From: Polaribacter dokdonensis
Lineage (GTDB): Bacteria; Bacteroidota; Bacteroidia; Flavobacteriales; Flavobacteriaceae
Direction of reading: 5' to 3'
DNA length: 64,000 bases
Assembly (NCBI RefSeq): GCF_024362345.1
Contig: NZ_CP101505.1
Span: 2,749,501-2,813,500 of the forward strand
Part shown: in pieces, positions 1-7,628 of the stretch
Layout of the letters: each line of letters opens with the position of its first letter
How positions within the stretch are numbered: the first letter of the stretch is position 1
Made by a program: the position numbers and the translations under genes
The notes under the pieces: model-generated
What the model was told of the DNA's origin: nothing
Databases searched by the model: none
Seen by the model: only the letters and a program-made list of their open reading frames with translations

Positions 1-1
1 T

Positions 2-67
2 CAAATTTTAGAATTGAGTGCGAAGAATAAAAATTTAGAAATGCTTTTTAGAGAAATTACAGCTTAA
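2..67 (+). CDS. C-terminal end of an unidentified protein, cut by the window start
   Basis: An open frame runs from the window edge to a TAA at 65-67 and encodes about 21 residues ending LEMLFREITA. The end resembles the tail of ABC-transporter ATPases, which often finish with a motif such as SLEELFLELT, and a GldA-like gliding ATPase is possible. The match is too short to assign. The stop overlaps the dnaE stop on the other strand by a few bases, so the two genes converge without a spacer. Confidence 0.4.
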   Translation, partial: QILELSAKNKNLEMLFREITA

Positions 68-3000
68 TTCAATTTATAATTTATTTGTTGTTTATCTAAG
101 GTTGCCAAAAGTTCTGATGAAATTTTAATTTTTGTATTTCTACTAGGTAAACTTAGTTCTATTTTCTCTTTTGCATCCCAAATTGTAAAGTTCAAACTTT
201 GAGTTCCATTTACATTTCTTAAAATACTTTCTAGGTTTAAAATACTTTCTTCATTTACATCATCTACAGACATTTTAATGGTAATTTTTTTACAAAGTGT
301 ATCCATAATGTCATGCAATAATTTAAACTCGGTAAACTTAATTCTTGGCTCACCTTGCACACCTTCTTTGTTTGTCCATCCAGCCTGAATTGTTGCACGC
401 ACAAATAAGAAAGAATTAGGTACTAGAAAATGTTTGAACTTAAGATAATCCTCTCCAAAAACACGAAATTCATTACTATCTCCATAATCTTCTATAAAGA
501 AAGAAGCCCAACCTTTACCTGCTTTAGAAACTCTGTGTTGTACTTCTGTAATAATACCTGCAAAAGATAAATTCATACCCACGTATTTTGCTAAATCTCC
601 TTTAAAATATTTTAAAGAAGCATTACAAAAAATCATTTCGTTTTTAAAATCATCTAAAGGATGTGCAGAAATATAAATACCAATGACTTCTTTTTCTTGA
701 GATAAAAGCTCCATGGTTCCCCAAGTTTCACATTCAGGAATATCTGGTTCAGGAAACTGAACTGTAGAGGTCTCACCAAACATAGAAACCTGTGCAGAAT
801 TCTCATTTTCTTGGTATTTACTACCAAATTTCATGGCACGTTCTAAAAAGGTAATCCCTTTTTCATCAGTAGCAAAATATTGAGCTCTGTGTGTATCAGA
901 AAAAGAATCAAAAGCACCTGCTTTAATTAAACTATCAAAAGATTTTTTATTGGCAGCTCTTAAATCTACACGTTTTGCTAAATCAAAAATAGAAGTGTAA
1001 TTACCATTTTCTTTACGTTCTGCAATAATAGCTCTTACAGCTGCAGCACCAACACCTTTAACAGCAGCCATTCCAAAACGAACAGCACCTTCTTGATTTA
1101 CCGAAAATTTTAAATAAGATTCATTAATATCTGGCCCTAAAACCTCTAATCCCATTCGTTTACATTCTTCCATAAAGAAAGAAACAGCTTTAATATCTTT
1201 CATATTATTAGAAAGTACAGAAGCCATATATTCTGCAGGATAATGTGCTTTTAAATAAGCAGTTTGATAGGCAATCCAAGCATAACAAGTAGAGTGAGAT
1301 TTGTTAAAAGCGTAACTCGCAAAGGCTTCCCAATCTTTCCAGATTTTTTCTAGCTTTTCTTCATCATGACCATTTTTACCTGCTTGCTCAATGAATTTTG
1401 GTTTCATTTTATCAAGAACCGCAATTTGCTTTTTACCCATTGCTTTACGTAAAACATCGGCTTCACCTTTGGTAAAATCTGCCAGTTTTTGCGAGAGTAA
1501 CATTACCTGCTCTTGGTAAACTGTAATTCCGTAAGTTTCTGCCAAATACTCTTCCATTGCTGGTAAATCGTACTCAATATCTTCTGTTCCGTGTTTTCTG
1601 TTAATAAAACTCGGAATATATTCCATTGGTCCAGGTCTGTACAAAGCATTCATTGCAATTAAATCTGCAAAAACAGTTGGTTTTAAAGAACGCATGTGTT
1701 TTTGCATTCCTGGAGATTCATATTGAAAAATACCTACAGTTTCTCCTCTTTGGAATAATTCATAGGTTTTTTCATCATCTAAAGGAAAATTCTCAGGATC
1801 TAAATCTACATCATGTTTTGCCTTTACAATTTTTACAGTGTCCTTAATTAAAGTCAGTGTTTTTAATCCTAAGAAATCCATTTTTAACAAACCTGCAGAT
1901 TCTACTACAGAGTTGTCAAATTGAGTAACATACATATCAGAGTCCTTTGCTAAAGCAACAGGAACGTAATTGGTAATATCACCAGGAGTAATAATTACAC
2001 CACAAGCATGTATACCTGTGTTTCTTACAGAACCTTCTAAAATTGTGGCTTTGTTAATGGTTTCTGAAACAAGGTCTGACCCAAAAGACATGTTTCTTAG
2101 TTCTTCTACTAATTGTTTTTCTTCTGCACGTAAGCCATCAACTTTTCCTTTACTTTTTGGATCATCACCAAAAATGTTTTTTAGTTTAATTCCAGGTATA
2201 AGTTTGGCAATTCTATCTGCTTCAAAAAGTGGTAAATCTAAAACTCTGGCTGTATCTCTAATAGATGATTTTGCAGCCATTGTTCCATAAGTGATAATTT
2301 GTGCAACTTGATTTGCACCATATTTATCAATTACGTAATCCATAACTCGACCTCGACCTTCATCATCAAAATCAATATCAATATCGGGCATGGAAACACG
2401 CTCAGGATTTAAAAAACGCTCAAAAAGTAAATCGTATTTAATAGGATCTATATTTGTAATCCAAAGACAATAGGCAACCACAGAACCAGCTGCAGAACCA
2501 CGACCTGGACCAACAGCAACGTCCATTTTTCTGGCTTCCCGAATAAAATCTTCTACAATTAAAAAATAACCGGGATACCCTGTTTTTTCAATTACTTCTA
2601 ACTCAAAATCTAAACGTTCTTTAATTTCTTGAGTAATTTCTCCATATCTAATCTTGGCACCCTCAAAAGTTAAGTGTTTTAAGAAATTATTTTCTCCACG
2701 TTTTCCTCCATCTTCATCATCTTTTGCATCTTTAAATTCATCAGGAATATCAAATGCAGGTAATAAAACGTCTCTAGCTAACGTGAATATTTCTACCTTA
2801 TCTACAATTTCTTGAATATTAATAATAGCTTCTGGCAAATCTGCAAAAAGCGTTTTCATTTCATCTGAAGACTTAAAATAGTATTCTTCATTAGGTAAAC
2901 CATATCTATAACCACGACCTTTACCTTTTGGTGTAGCTTGCTTTTCACCATCTTTCACACACAATAAAATATCGTGTGCATTTGCATCTTTTTTCTCTAA

Positions 3001-4401
3001 ATAAAAGGTATTGTTGGTAGCAACAATTTTTACATTGTGCTTTTTAGAAAATTTTAATAAGGTTTCATTTACAATTTTTTCATCTTGTTGATTATGCCTC
3101 ATCAACTCAATGTAAAAATCATCTTTAAATTCTTCTTTCCACCAAAGCAAAGCTTCTTCAGCTTGTTTTTCACCAAGATTTAAAATTTTACTTGGTACTT
3201 CTCCATACAAGTTACCCGTTAAAACAATAACATCATCTTTGTACTTTTTGATGATTTCTTTATCAATTCTTGGCACATAATAAAAACCATCAACAAAGGC
3301 TATAGAAGACATCTTAGCTAAATTATGGTAGCCTTTTTTATTTTTAGCCAGTAAAACTACTTGGTAACCATTGTCTTTTTGAGATTTGTTTTTATGGTCT
3401 TCACATACATTAAATTCACAACCAATAATTGGTTTCATTGGAGTTTCTGCTGATTTGTTATGATTTAATACTGCACTAACAAAATGGAAAGAAGCCATCA
3501 TGTTTGCAGTATCTGTCATAGCAACTGCAGGCATATTATCTTTAGCAGCTGCTTTTACAATGTTACCAATTTGCATGGTAGATTGTAATACAGAAAATTG
3601 TGTGTGATTGTGTAAATGCGCAAACTGTACATCTTTAAGTTCAGCTAAACCTTCAGAGGTTGATATGGTTTCTTTAGTGTCTTTTAATTTTTCTAGACGC
3701 TTACGAATTTTATCGCTCTCTTTTTTTAGGTTGATGTGTTTTAAACCAATTAATTGAATCGGTTTTGGATTTGCTTCAGAAAAGTTTTTAAAATAATCTG
3801 TATCTACATCTAATTGTTCTTTAGTAAATTCCCTAATTCGAATTAATTCTAAAAAACAACGAGTTGTAGCCTCAACATCTGCAGTTGCATTATGTGCTTC
3901 TGCAAAATCGATTCCAAATAAATGTTTGTGTAACTCTGTTAAAGTTGGCAGTTTAAATTTACCTCCTCTACCACCTGGAATTTGACATAGAAGTGCAGTT
4001 TTCTCTGTACAGGTGTCTAAAACAGGCAATTGGTTTAAGTTTGTTTTTGTGGCTAATCTATGAAACTCACAACCCATAATATTTAAATCGAACTCTACAT
4101 TTTGCCCAACAACAAATTTGGTTTTCTGTAAAACTTCATTAAATAAGCGCAAACCCTCTTCTAAAGAAATACCTTCTTTTTCTGCTAGTTCTGTAGAAAT
4201 TCCGTGAATTCTTTCTGCATCATAAGGAATGTTGAATCCATCAGGTTTAATTAAAAAATCATTATGTTCTAATACATTACCCATTTCATCATGCAATTGC
4301 CAAGCAATTTGTATGCATCTTGGCCAATTATCTGTGTCTGTAATTGGGGCATTCCAGCTTTTAGGTAAACCTGTAGTTTCAGTATCAAAAATTAAGTACA
4401 T
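64..4401 (-). CDS. dnaE: DNA polymerase III alpha subunit with fused 3'-5' proofreading exonuclease
   Basis: This is the replicative polymerase subunit, 1445 aa. Residues 1 to about 190 form a DnaQ-like DEDDh exonuclease, with FDTETTGL at the start and HNATADVEATT for the His/Asp pair. A PHP domain begins near residue 260 (HLHNHTQFSV). The C-family polymerase core follows, with GPGRGSAAGS near residue 628 and the catalytic aspartates in PDIDIDF near residue 670. C-terminal helix-hairpin-helix and OB-type regions complete it. Proteobacterial DnaE is about 1160 aa and takes its exonuclease from a separate DnaQ, so this chain carries polymerase and proofreading together. Long fused DnaE proteins are known in Flavobacteriia. 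The start is an ATG directly before the exonuclease motif. Confidence 0.96.
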   Translation of the reverse strand: MYLIFDTETTGLPKSWNAPITDTDNWPRCIQIAWQLHDEMGNVLEHNDFLIKPDGFNIPYDAERIHGISTELAEKEGISLEEGLRLFNEVLQKTKFVVGQNVEFDLNIMGCEFHRLATKTNLNQLPVLDTCTEKTALLCQIPGGRGGKFKLPTLTELHKHLFGIDFAEAHNATADVEATTRCFLELIRIREFTKEQLDVDTDYFKNFSEANPKPIQLIGLKHINLKKESDKIRKRLEKLKDTKETISTSEGLAELKDVQFAHLHNHTQFSVLQSTMQIGNIVKAAAKDNMPAVAMTDTANMMASFHFVSAVLNHNKSAETPMKPIIGCEFNVCEDHKNKSQKDNGYQVVLLAKNKKGYHNLAKMSSIAFVDGFYYVPRIDKEIIKKYKDDVIVLTGNLYGEVPSKILNLGEKQAEEALLWWKEEFKDDFYIELMRHNQQDEKIVNETLLKFSKKHNVKIVATNNTFYLEKKDANAHDILLCVKDGEKQATPKGKGRGYRYGLPNEEYYFKSSDEMKTLFADLPEAIINIQEIVDKVEIFTLARDVLLPAFDIPDEFKDAKDDEDGGKRGENNFLKHLTFEGAKIRYGEITQEIKERLDFELEVIEKTGYPGYFLIVEDFIREARKMDVAVGPGRGSAAGSVVAYCLWITNIDPIKYDLLFERFLNPERVSMPDIDIDFDDEGRGRVMDYVIDKYGANQVAQIITYGTMAAKSSIRDTARVLDLPLFEADRIAKLIPGIKLKNIFGDDPKSKGKVDGLRAEEKQLVEELRNMSFGSDLVSETINKATILEGSVRNTGIHACGVIITPGDITNYVPVALAKDSDMYVTQFDNSVVESAGLLKMDFLGLKTLTLIKDTVKIVKAKHDVDLDPENFPLDDEKTYELFQRGETVGIFQYESPGMQKHMRSLKPTVFADLIAMNALYRPGPMEYIPSFINRKHGTEDIEYDLPAMEEYLAETYGITVYQEQVMLLSQKLADFTKGEADVLRKAMGKKQIAVLDKMKPKFIEQAGKNGHDEEKLEKIWKDWEAFASYAFNKSHSTCYAWIAYQTAYLKAHYPAEYMASVLSNNMKDIKAVSFFMEECKRMGLEVLGPDINESYLKFSVNQEGAVRFGMAAVKGVGAAAVRAIIAERKENGNYTSIFDLAKRVDLRAANKKSFDSLIKAGAFDSFSDTHRAQYFATDEKGITFLERAMKFGSKYQENENSAQVSMFGETSTVQFPEPDIPECETWGTMELLSQEKEVIGIYISAHPLDDFKNEMIFCNASLKYFKGDLAKYVGMNLSFAGIITEVQHRVSKAGKGWASFFIEDYGDSNEFRVFGEDYLKFKHFLVPNSFLFVRATIQAGWTNKEGVQGEPRIKFTEFKLLHDIMDTLCKKITIKMSVDDVNEESILNLESILRNVNGTQSLNFTIWDAKEKIELSLPSRNTKIKISSELLATLDKQQINYKLN

Positions 4402-4490
4402 AGAAGATTTTATCTGATAAATTTGGAAGGTTAAAAGTACAAAATCAACAAATATTTTAAACTACGAAGTTGTGCAGACTTATCAACAAA

Positions 4491-4520
4491 AAAAGTCAAC
4501 CCAATTAAGGATTGACTTTT
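4491..4520 (-). terminator. Rho-independent terminator of the 4546-4992 gene
   Basis: A 9-bp perfect stem, AAAAGTCAA/TTGACTTTT, surrounds a 12-nt loop. On the minus strand it is followed by a run of T. It lies 26 bp past the stop of the DUF2383 gene and before dnaE. Confidence 0.7.
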
Positions 4521-4545
4521 TAAAATTAATTCAAATAATTTATTT

Positions 4546-4992
4546 TTATGCTAACTCTTCTTCTACCATTAATGAGTTAATTGCAGACTGAATTTTAATT
4601 TTCTGTCTATCTAACAATTTCTCTGTACTTGGTGCGAATTCGTTGTCTTTTAATATTTCACAATATTCGTCATAATTTGCTTTTTCACCTCTAATGGCTT
4701 CTTCTAAAATGGCTTCTTCATCATTTGAGCTGAATAACGATTTTAAAGACATCCAGTTTCTGTGCATAGATCCTGTAAAGGTTCCACTATCTTCTGGAAT
4801 TTGTCCATAAGATAAAATTTCGGTTCTTAAGTTTTTGGCAAACTCACTTCTTTCTGAAGCTCTATTTTTAAAGAATATTTTTAATCTTGTACTATCTACA
4901 TTTTCTGCAGCGTTTAAATACCCTTTTTCTGCATCATAATTCTTCTCTAACAATTCGTTTAATTGATTCGAAACTTTTTCACTATACTTCAT
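4546..4992 (-). CDS. PA2169-like four-helix ferritin-like protein (DUF2383)
   Basis: A 148-aa soluble, all-helical protein of the PA2169/DUF2383 ferritin-like family, whose biochemical role is not established. It contains YDAEKGYLNAAENV, a Glu-rich helix (EEAILEEAIRGEKANYDEY) and HRNWMSLKSL. It is clearly a paralogue of the protein encoded at 19384-19833 (both have LLE..YDAEKG, a TGS/TGT.HR.WM block and EEA/S.RGEK). It is transcribed alone and has its own terminator. Its promoter shares the two-repeat geometry seen before the stress-island genes 10-15 kb away, so co-regulation with its paralogue is likely. Confidence 0.85.
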   Translation of the reverse strand: MKYSEKVSNQLNELLEKNYDAEKGYLNAAENVDSTRLKIFFKNRASERSEFAKNLRTEILSYGQIPEDSGTFTGSMHRNWMSLKSLFSSNDEEAILEEAIRGEKANYDEYCEILKDNEFAPSTEKLLDRQKIKIQSAINSLMVEEELA

Positions 4993-5056
4993 AATATCAT
5001 TTTCATTTTAAATTTCAACAATTTATTTTAAGATGCTTATTGTTTAACATCTGATA

Positions 5057-5114
5057 CAAAAGTAGTTAAGATATATAGTTTGCATTTGTTCAAATGATTT
5101 GATTGTTAACGCTA
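5057..5114 (-). promoter_or_regulatory. Two-repeat activator promoter (member E of the shared set)
   Basis: Read on the minus strand, a distal element TAGCGTTAAC starts at 5114. A proximal element TTGAACAAATGCAAAC starts at 5093, 21 bp on. A -7 box TACTTTTG starts at 5064, 29 bp after the proximal element. The stretch CATTTGAACAAA with CAAAC close behind is nearly the same as at 19252-19270, before the paralogous gene. It drives the gene that starts at 4992. Confidence 0.7.
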
Positions 5115-5197
5115 TCACTATTTTAGTGTTTTTTAATAATTGCTGATACTGAATATTTTATCTTCTTTTTTATTAGTTTTTATCAAAAAGAAAATCG

Positions 5198-5205
5198 TAA
5201 ATTTG
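5198..5205 (+). promoter_or_regulatory. -7 promoter element of rpsP-rimM
   Basis: TAAATTTG matches the Bacteroidetes -7 consensus TAnnTTTG and lies 69 bp before the rpsP start. It implies a leader of about 60 nt. No clear TTG at -33 is seen. Confidence 0.6.
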
Positions 5206-5211
5206 CGGTCG

Positions 5212-5230
5212 CTTATTACGAGATAATAAG
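5212..5230 (+). promoter_or_regulatory. Hairpin in the rpsP leader
   Basis: A perfect 7-bp stem (CTTATTA/TAATAAG) with a 5-nt loop lies just downstream of the predicted transcription start and 43 nt before the rpsP ATG. It is not followed by a T-run, so it is not a terminator. A role in message stability or S16 autoregulation is possible but not shown. Confidence 0.4.
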
Positions 5231-5273
5231 AGTTTTAATAACCAAGGTCGAGAACCTTAAAAAATTAATAAGT

Positions 5274-5837
5274 ATGCCAGTAAAGATTAGATTACAAAGA
5301 CATGGTAAAAAAGGAAAACCTTTTTATTGGATTGTTGCTGCAGATTCACGTGCAAAGAGAGATGGACGCTATTTAGAGAAAATAGGTACCTATAATCCAA
5401 ATGTAAACCCAGCTGAAATTAACTTAGATGTTGATGGTGCTGTAAAATGGTTACAGAATGGTGCTCAGCCAACTGACACTGCAAAAGCAATTTTATCTTA
5501 CAAAGGAGCTATGCTAAAAAATCATTTAGCAGGTGGAGTAAGAAAAGGAGCTTTAACTGAAGAGCAAGCAGAAGAGAAATTTAAAGCTTGGTTAGAAGAA
5601 AAAGAAGGAAAAGTTTCTACTAAAGAAGAAAAATTAGCAAAAGCAGAAGCTGATGCTAAAGCAAAAGCTTTAGAAGCTGAAAAAGCAGTTAACGAAGCAA
5701 GAATTGCTGCTAATACTCCAGAAGTAGAAGAAGCAGGTGATGCTACTGAAGAAGTTGAAGCTTTAGAAGTTGCTGCTGAAGAAGGAGTTGCTGCTGCAGA
5801 TTCTGAGGTTGCAGAAGAAGAAAAATCAGCTGAGTAA
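5274..5837 (+). CDS. rpsP: 30S ribosomal protein S16 with long acidic/basic tail
   Basis: The first 80 or so residues are a standard S16 (MPVKIRLQRHGKKGKPFYWI, then DSRAKRDGRYLEKIGTYNP), which binds 16S rRNA early in 30S assembly. The protein is 187 aa, about twice the length of E. coli S16. The extra part is rich in Ala, Glu and Lys and becomes strongly acidic at the end, so it is probably helical or disordered. Long S16 tails are common in Bacteroidetes. rimM follows 14 bp later, the usual pairing of S16 with the 30S maturation factor. Confidence 0.97.
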   Translation: MPVKIRLQRHGKKGKPFYWIVAADSRAKRDGRYLEKIGTYNPNVNPAEINLDVDGAVKWLQNGAQPTDTAKAILSYKGAMLKNHLAGGVRKGALTEEQAEEKFKAWLEEKEGKVSTKEEKLAKAEADAKAKALEAEKAVNEARIAANTPEVEEAGDATEEVEALEVAAEEGVAAADSEVAEEEKSAE

Positions 5838-5851
5838 AACTTTTATACGAT

Positions 5852-6382
5852 ATGCGTAAAGAAGAATGTTTTTACTTAGGCAGAATCGTAACAAAATATA
5901 GTTTTAAGGGTGAGGTTGTTATCAAATTAGATACAGACGAACCTGAGTTGTACAAAAATATGGAATCAGTTTACGTCGAATTTGGCAGTAATCTGGTTCC
6001 ATTTTTTATTGAAAAAAGTTCGCTGCATAAAGGAAATCAATTACGTGTTCAGTTTGAAGATGTCTACTCAGAAGAAGAAGCAGATTCCATTTTAAAATGC
6101 GGTATTTATTTACCTTTAGATTTATTACCTAAATTATCTGGAGATAAATTTTATTTCCATGAAGTAATTGGTTTTAATGTTCTAGATGCCAATTATGGTG
6201 ATGTTGGTAAAATTGTACATATTAATGATAAAGCTGCACAGCCATTATTTGAAATAGATAATAATGGTAAAGAGGTATTTATACCAATGATAGATGATTT
6301 TATCAAAAAAGTAGATAGAGCAAACAAAACAATAGAAGTCGAAACTCCAGAAGGCTTAATAGAATTGTATTTAAATAGCTAA
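5852..6382 (+). CDS. rimM: 16S rRNA processing/maturation protein RimM
   Basis: A 176-aa protein of normal length for RimM. The N-terminal beta-barrel (YLGRIVTKYSFKGEVVIKLD) and the C-terminal PRC-barrel (FYFHEVIGFNVLD, then PLFEIDNNGKEVFIPMIDDF) are both present. RimM binds S19 and helps mature the 30S head. It sits 14 bp after rpsP, in the same operon. No trmD or rplS follows; the next gene is a convergent lipoprotein, so the classical rpsP-rimM-trmD-rplS operon is broken here. Confidence 0.96.
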   Translation: MRKEECFYLGRIVTKYSFKGEVVIKLDTDEPELYKNMESVYVEFGSNLVPFFIEKSSLHKGNQLRVQFEDVYSEEEADSILKCGIYLPLDLLPKLSGDKFYFHEVIGFNVLDANYGDVGKIVHINDKAAQPLFEIDNNGKEVFIPMIDDFIKKVDRANKTIEVETPEGLIELYLNS

Positions 6383-6396
6383 TAAGTTATTTACTC

Positions 6397-6825
6397 TTAA
6401 GGAATATCAAAACTAAAGTTTACTCTAGCAAATTCATTTGCGTTTCCATTACTAGCTCTTTCTAGTAATAGTTCACCTTCAACAAATACTTGCACCTTTA
6501 GCTCTGATGTACTAAAGTTATTTCTAAAGGCTTCACCATCTAAAAAGTCATATTTGTAATTATCAAAAATTAACTTTAATGGTAAAGGATTACCATCTGT
6601 ATCGTACTTAAATACGTATGCTTCTGCAACATCTGTAGCTAAATCAATATCATAATACGTAATCATGGCCTCATCATAATTTGGCTCTGTAGTAGTAAAA
6701 ATAATTTCAATATCGTTTGTAGATGCTTCTTCTTGAGCTGCAATATCAGCAGCAGTAACTTCATCACAGGTACAACTACAAGAATACAAGATGGCTAACA
6801 TAAAAATGGCTACAATTTTCTTCAT
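6397..6825 (-). CDS. Small lipoprotein of unknown function
   Basis: A 142-aa protein with a typical lipoprotein signal: MKKIVAIFMLAILYSCSCTC, where the first Cys after LYS is the likely lipidated residue. After the signal comes an acidic region and then a beta-rich domain with alternating hydrophobic residues (LKVQVFVEGELLLERASNG). I do not recognise a family. The gene is isolated, converges on rimM with a 14-bp gap, and is divergent from trmN. It is probably a periplasmic or outer-membrane-anchored protein. Confidence 0.75.
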   Translation of the reverse strand: MKKIVAIFMLAILYSCSCTCDEVTAADIAAQEEASTNDIEIIFTTTEPNYDEAMITYYDIDLATDVAEAYVFKYDTDGNPLPLKLIFDNYKYDFLDGEAFRNNFSTSELKVQVFVEGELLLERASNGNANEFARVNFSFDIP

Positions 6826-6878
6826 AAATGTGATGTTTACTTTTCTAAAAATTTAATTTTTGATAGTACAATATTAGT

Positions 6879-6886
6879 TAATTTTG
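6879..6886 (+). promoter_or_regulatory. -7 promoter element of trmN
   Basis: TAATTTTG matches TAnnTTTG. Transcription would begin near 6893, about 13 nt before the ATT codon at 6906 and about 67 nt before the first ATG at 6960. A TTG lies 16 bp upstream, at 6860-6862. Confidence 0.55.
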
Positions 6887-6905
6887 CTGTAACTAAAAAC
6901 TTACG

Positions 6906-7628
6906 ATTATCAAACCTTTTAATTTTAAACAATTTACAGTTCATCAAGATAAAACAGCTATGAAAGTTGGTACAGATGGTGTTCTTTTGGGTGCTTGGTG
7001 TTCTGTTACTAATAATGTTGAATCTATACTTGATATTGGTTCAGGTACAGGAGTTATTAGTTTAATGATGGCTCAACGTTCTGAAGCTTTTACAATTGAT
7101 GCAGTAGAACTTGATGATGAAGCTTATGAGCAAACTGTAGAGAATTTTGAAGGTTCAGATTGGGGTGATCGCCTGTTTTGTTATCATTCTGATTTTACTG
7201 ATTTTGCTAATGAAATTGCAGAGGAAGAGGAAAGTTATGATTTGGTTATATCTAATCCTCCTTTTTATTCTGATGATTTTGAAACGGATAATGAGTCTAG
7301 AAACAAAGCAAGATTCACTTCTTCTTTACCATTTGAAGATTTATTAAAAGGTGTTGCAATGATATTGAGTGATGGTGGATGTTTTTCTACCATAATTCCT
7401 AAAAAAGAGGAAAACGCATTTATAGAATTAGCAAAAAAACAAGGTTTATATGTTAATCGAATTTGTCATGTAAAGGGCAATGAGACATCTGCTGTTAAGC
7501 GCAGTTTACTAGAATTCTCTTTTCACGAAAGTATCATCGATATTCAAGAGCTAATTATAGAAACTGAAAGACATAAATACACAGAAGCCTATGTATCTTT
7601 AACAAAAGAGTTTTATTTAAAAATGTAA
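6906..7628 (+). CDS. trmN: tRNA1(Val) A37 N6-methyltransferase, probable ATT start
   Basis: A class I SAM-dependent N6-adenine methyltransferase (YfiC/TrmN family). It has the SAM loop DIGSGTGVISL, the acidic VELDD and the catalytic NPPF motif (ISNPPFYSDDF). The first ATG is at 6960 (MKVGTDGVLLGAW), but homologues start 15-18 residues earlier with a conserved KPFxFKQFxVxQDxxAM block. That block is present here in frame (KPFNFKQFTVHQDKTAM). Between the in-frame stop at 6894-6896 and 6960 there is no ATG, GTG or TTG, so the start is probably ATT at 6906, giving 240 aa. Using 6960 would drop conserved residues. A local sequence error is the other explanation. Confidence 0.85.
   Translation: MIKPFNFKQFTVHQDKTAMKVGTDGVLLGAWCSVTNNVESILDIGSGTGVISLMMAQRSEAFTIDAVELDDEAYEQTVENFEGSDWGDRLFCYHSDFTDFANEIAEEEESYDLVISNPPFYSDDFETDNESRNKARFTSSLPFEDLLKGVAMILSDGGCFSTIIPKKEENAFIELAKKQGLYVNRICHVKGNETSAVKRSLLEFSFHESIIDIQELIIETERHKYTEAYVSLTKEFYLKM

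Noticed and set aside
1626..2290. Open frames on the plus strand within dnaE
   Set aside because: They are antisense shadows of a well-supported gene and have no family-like composition.
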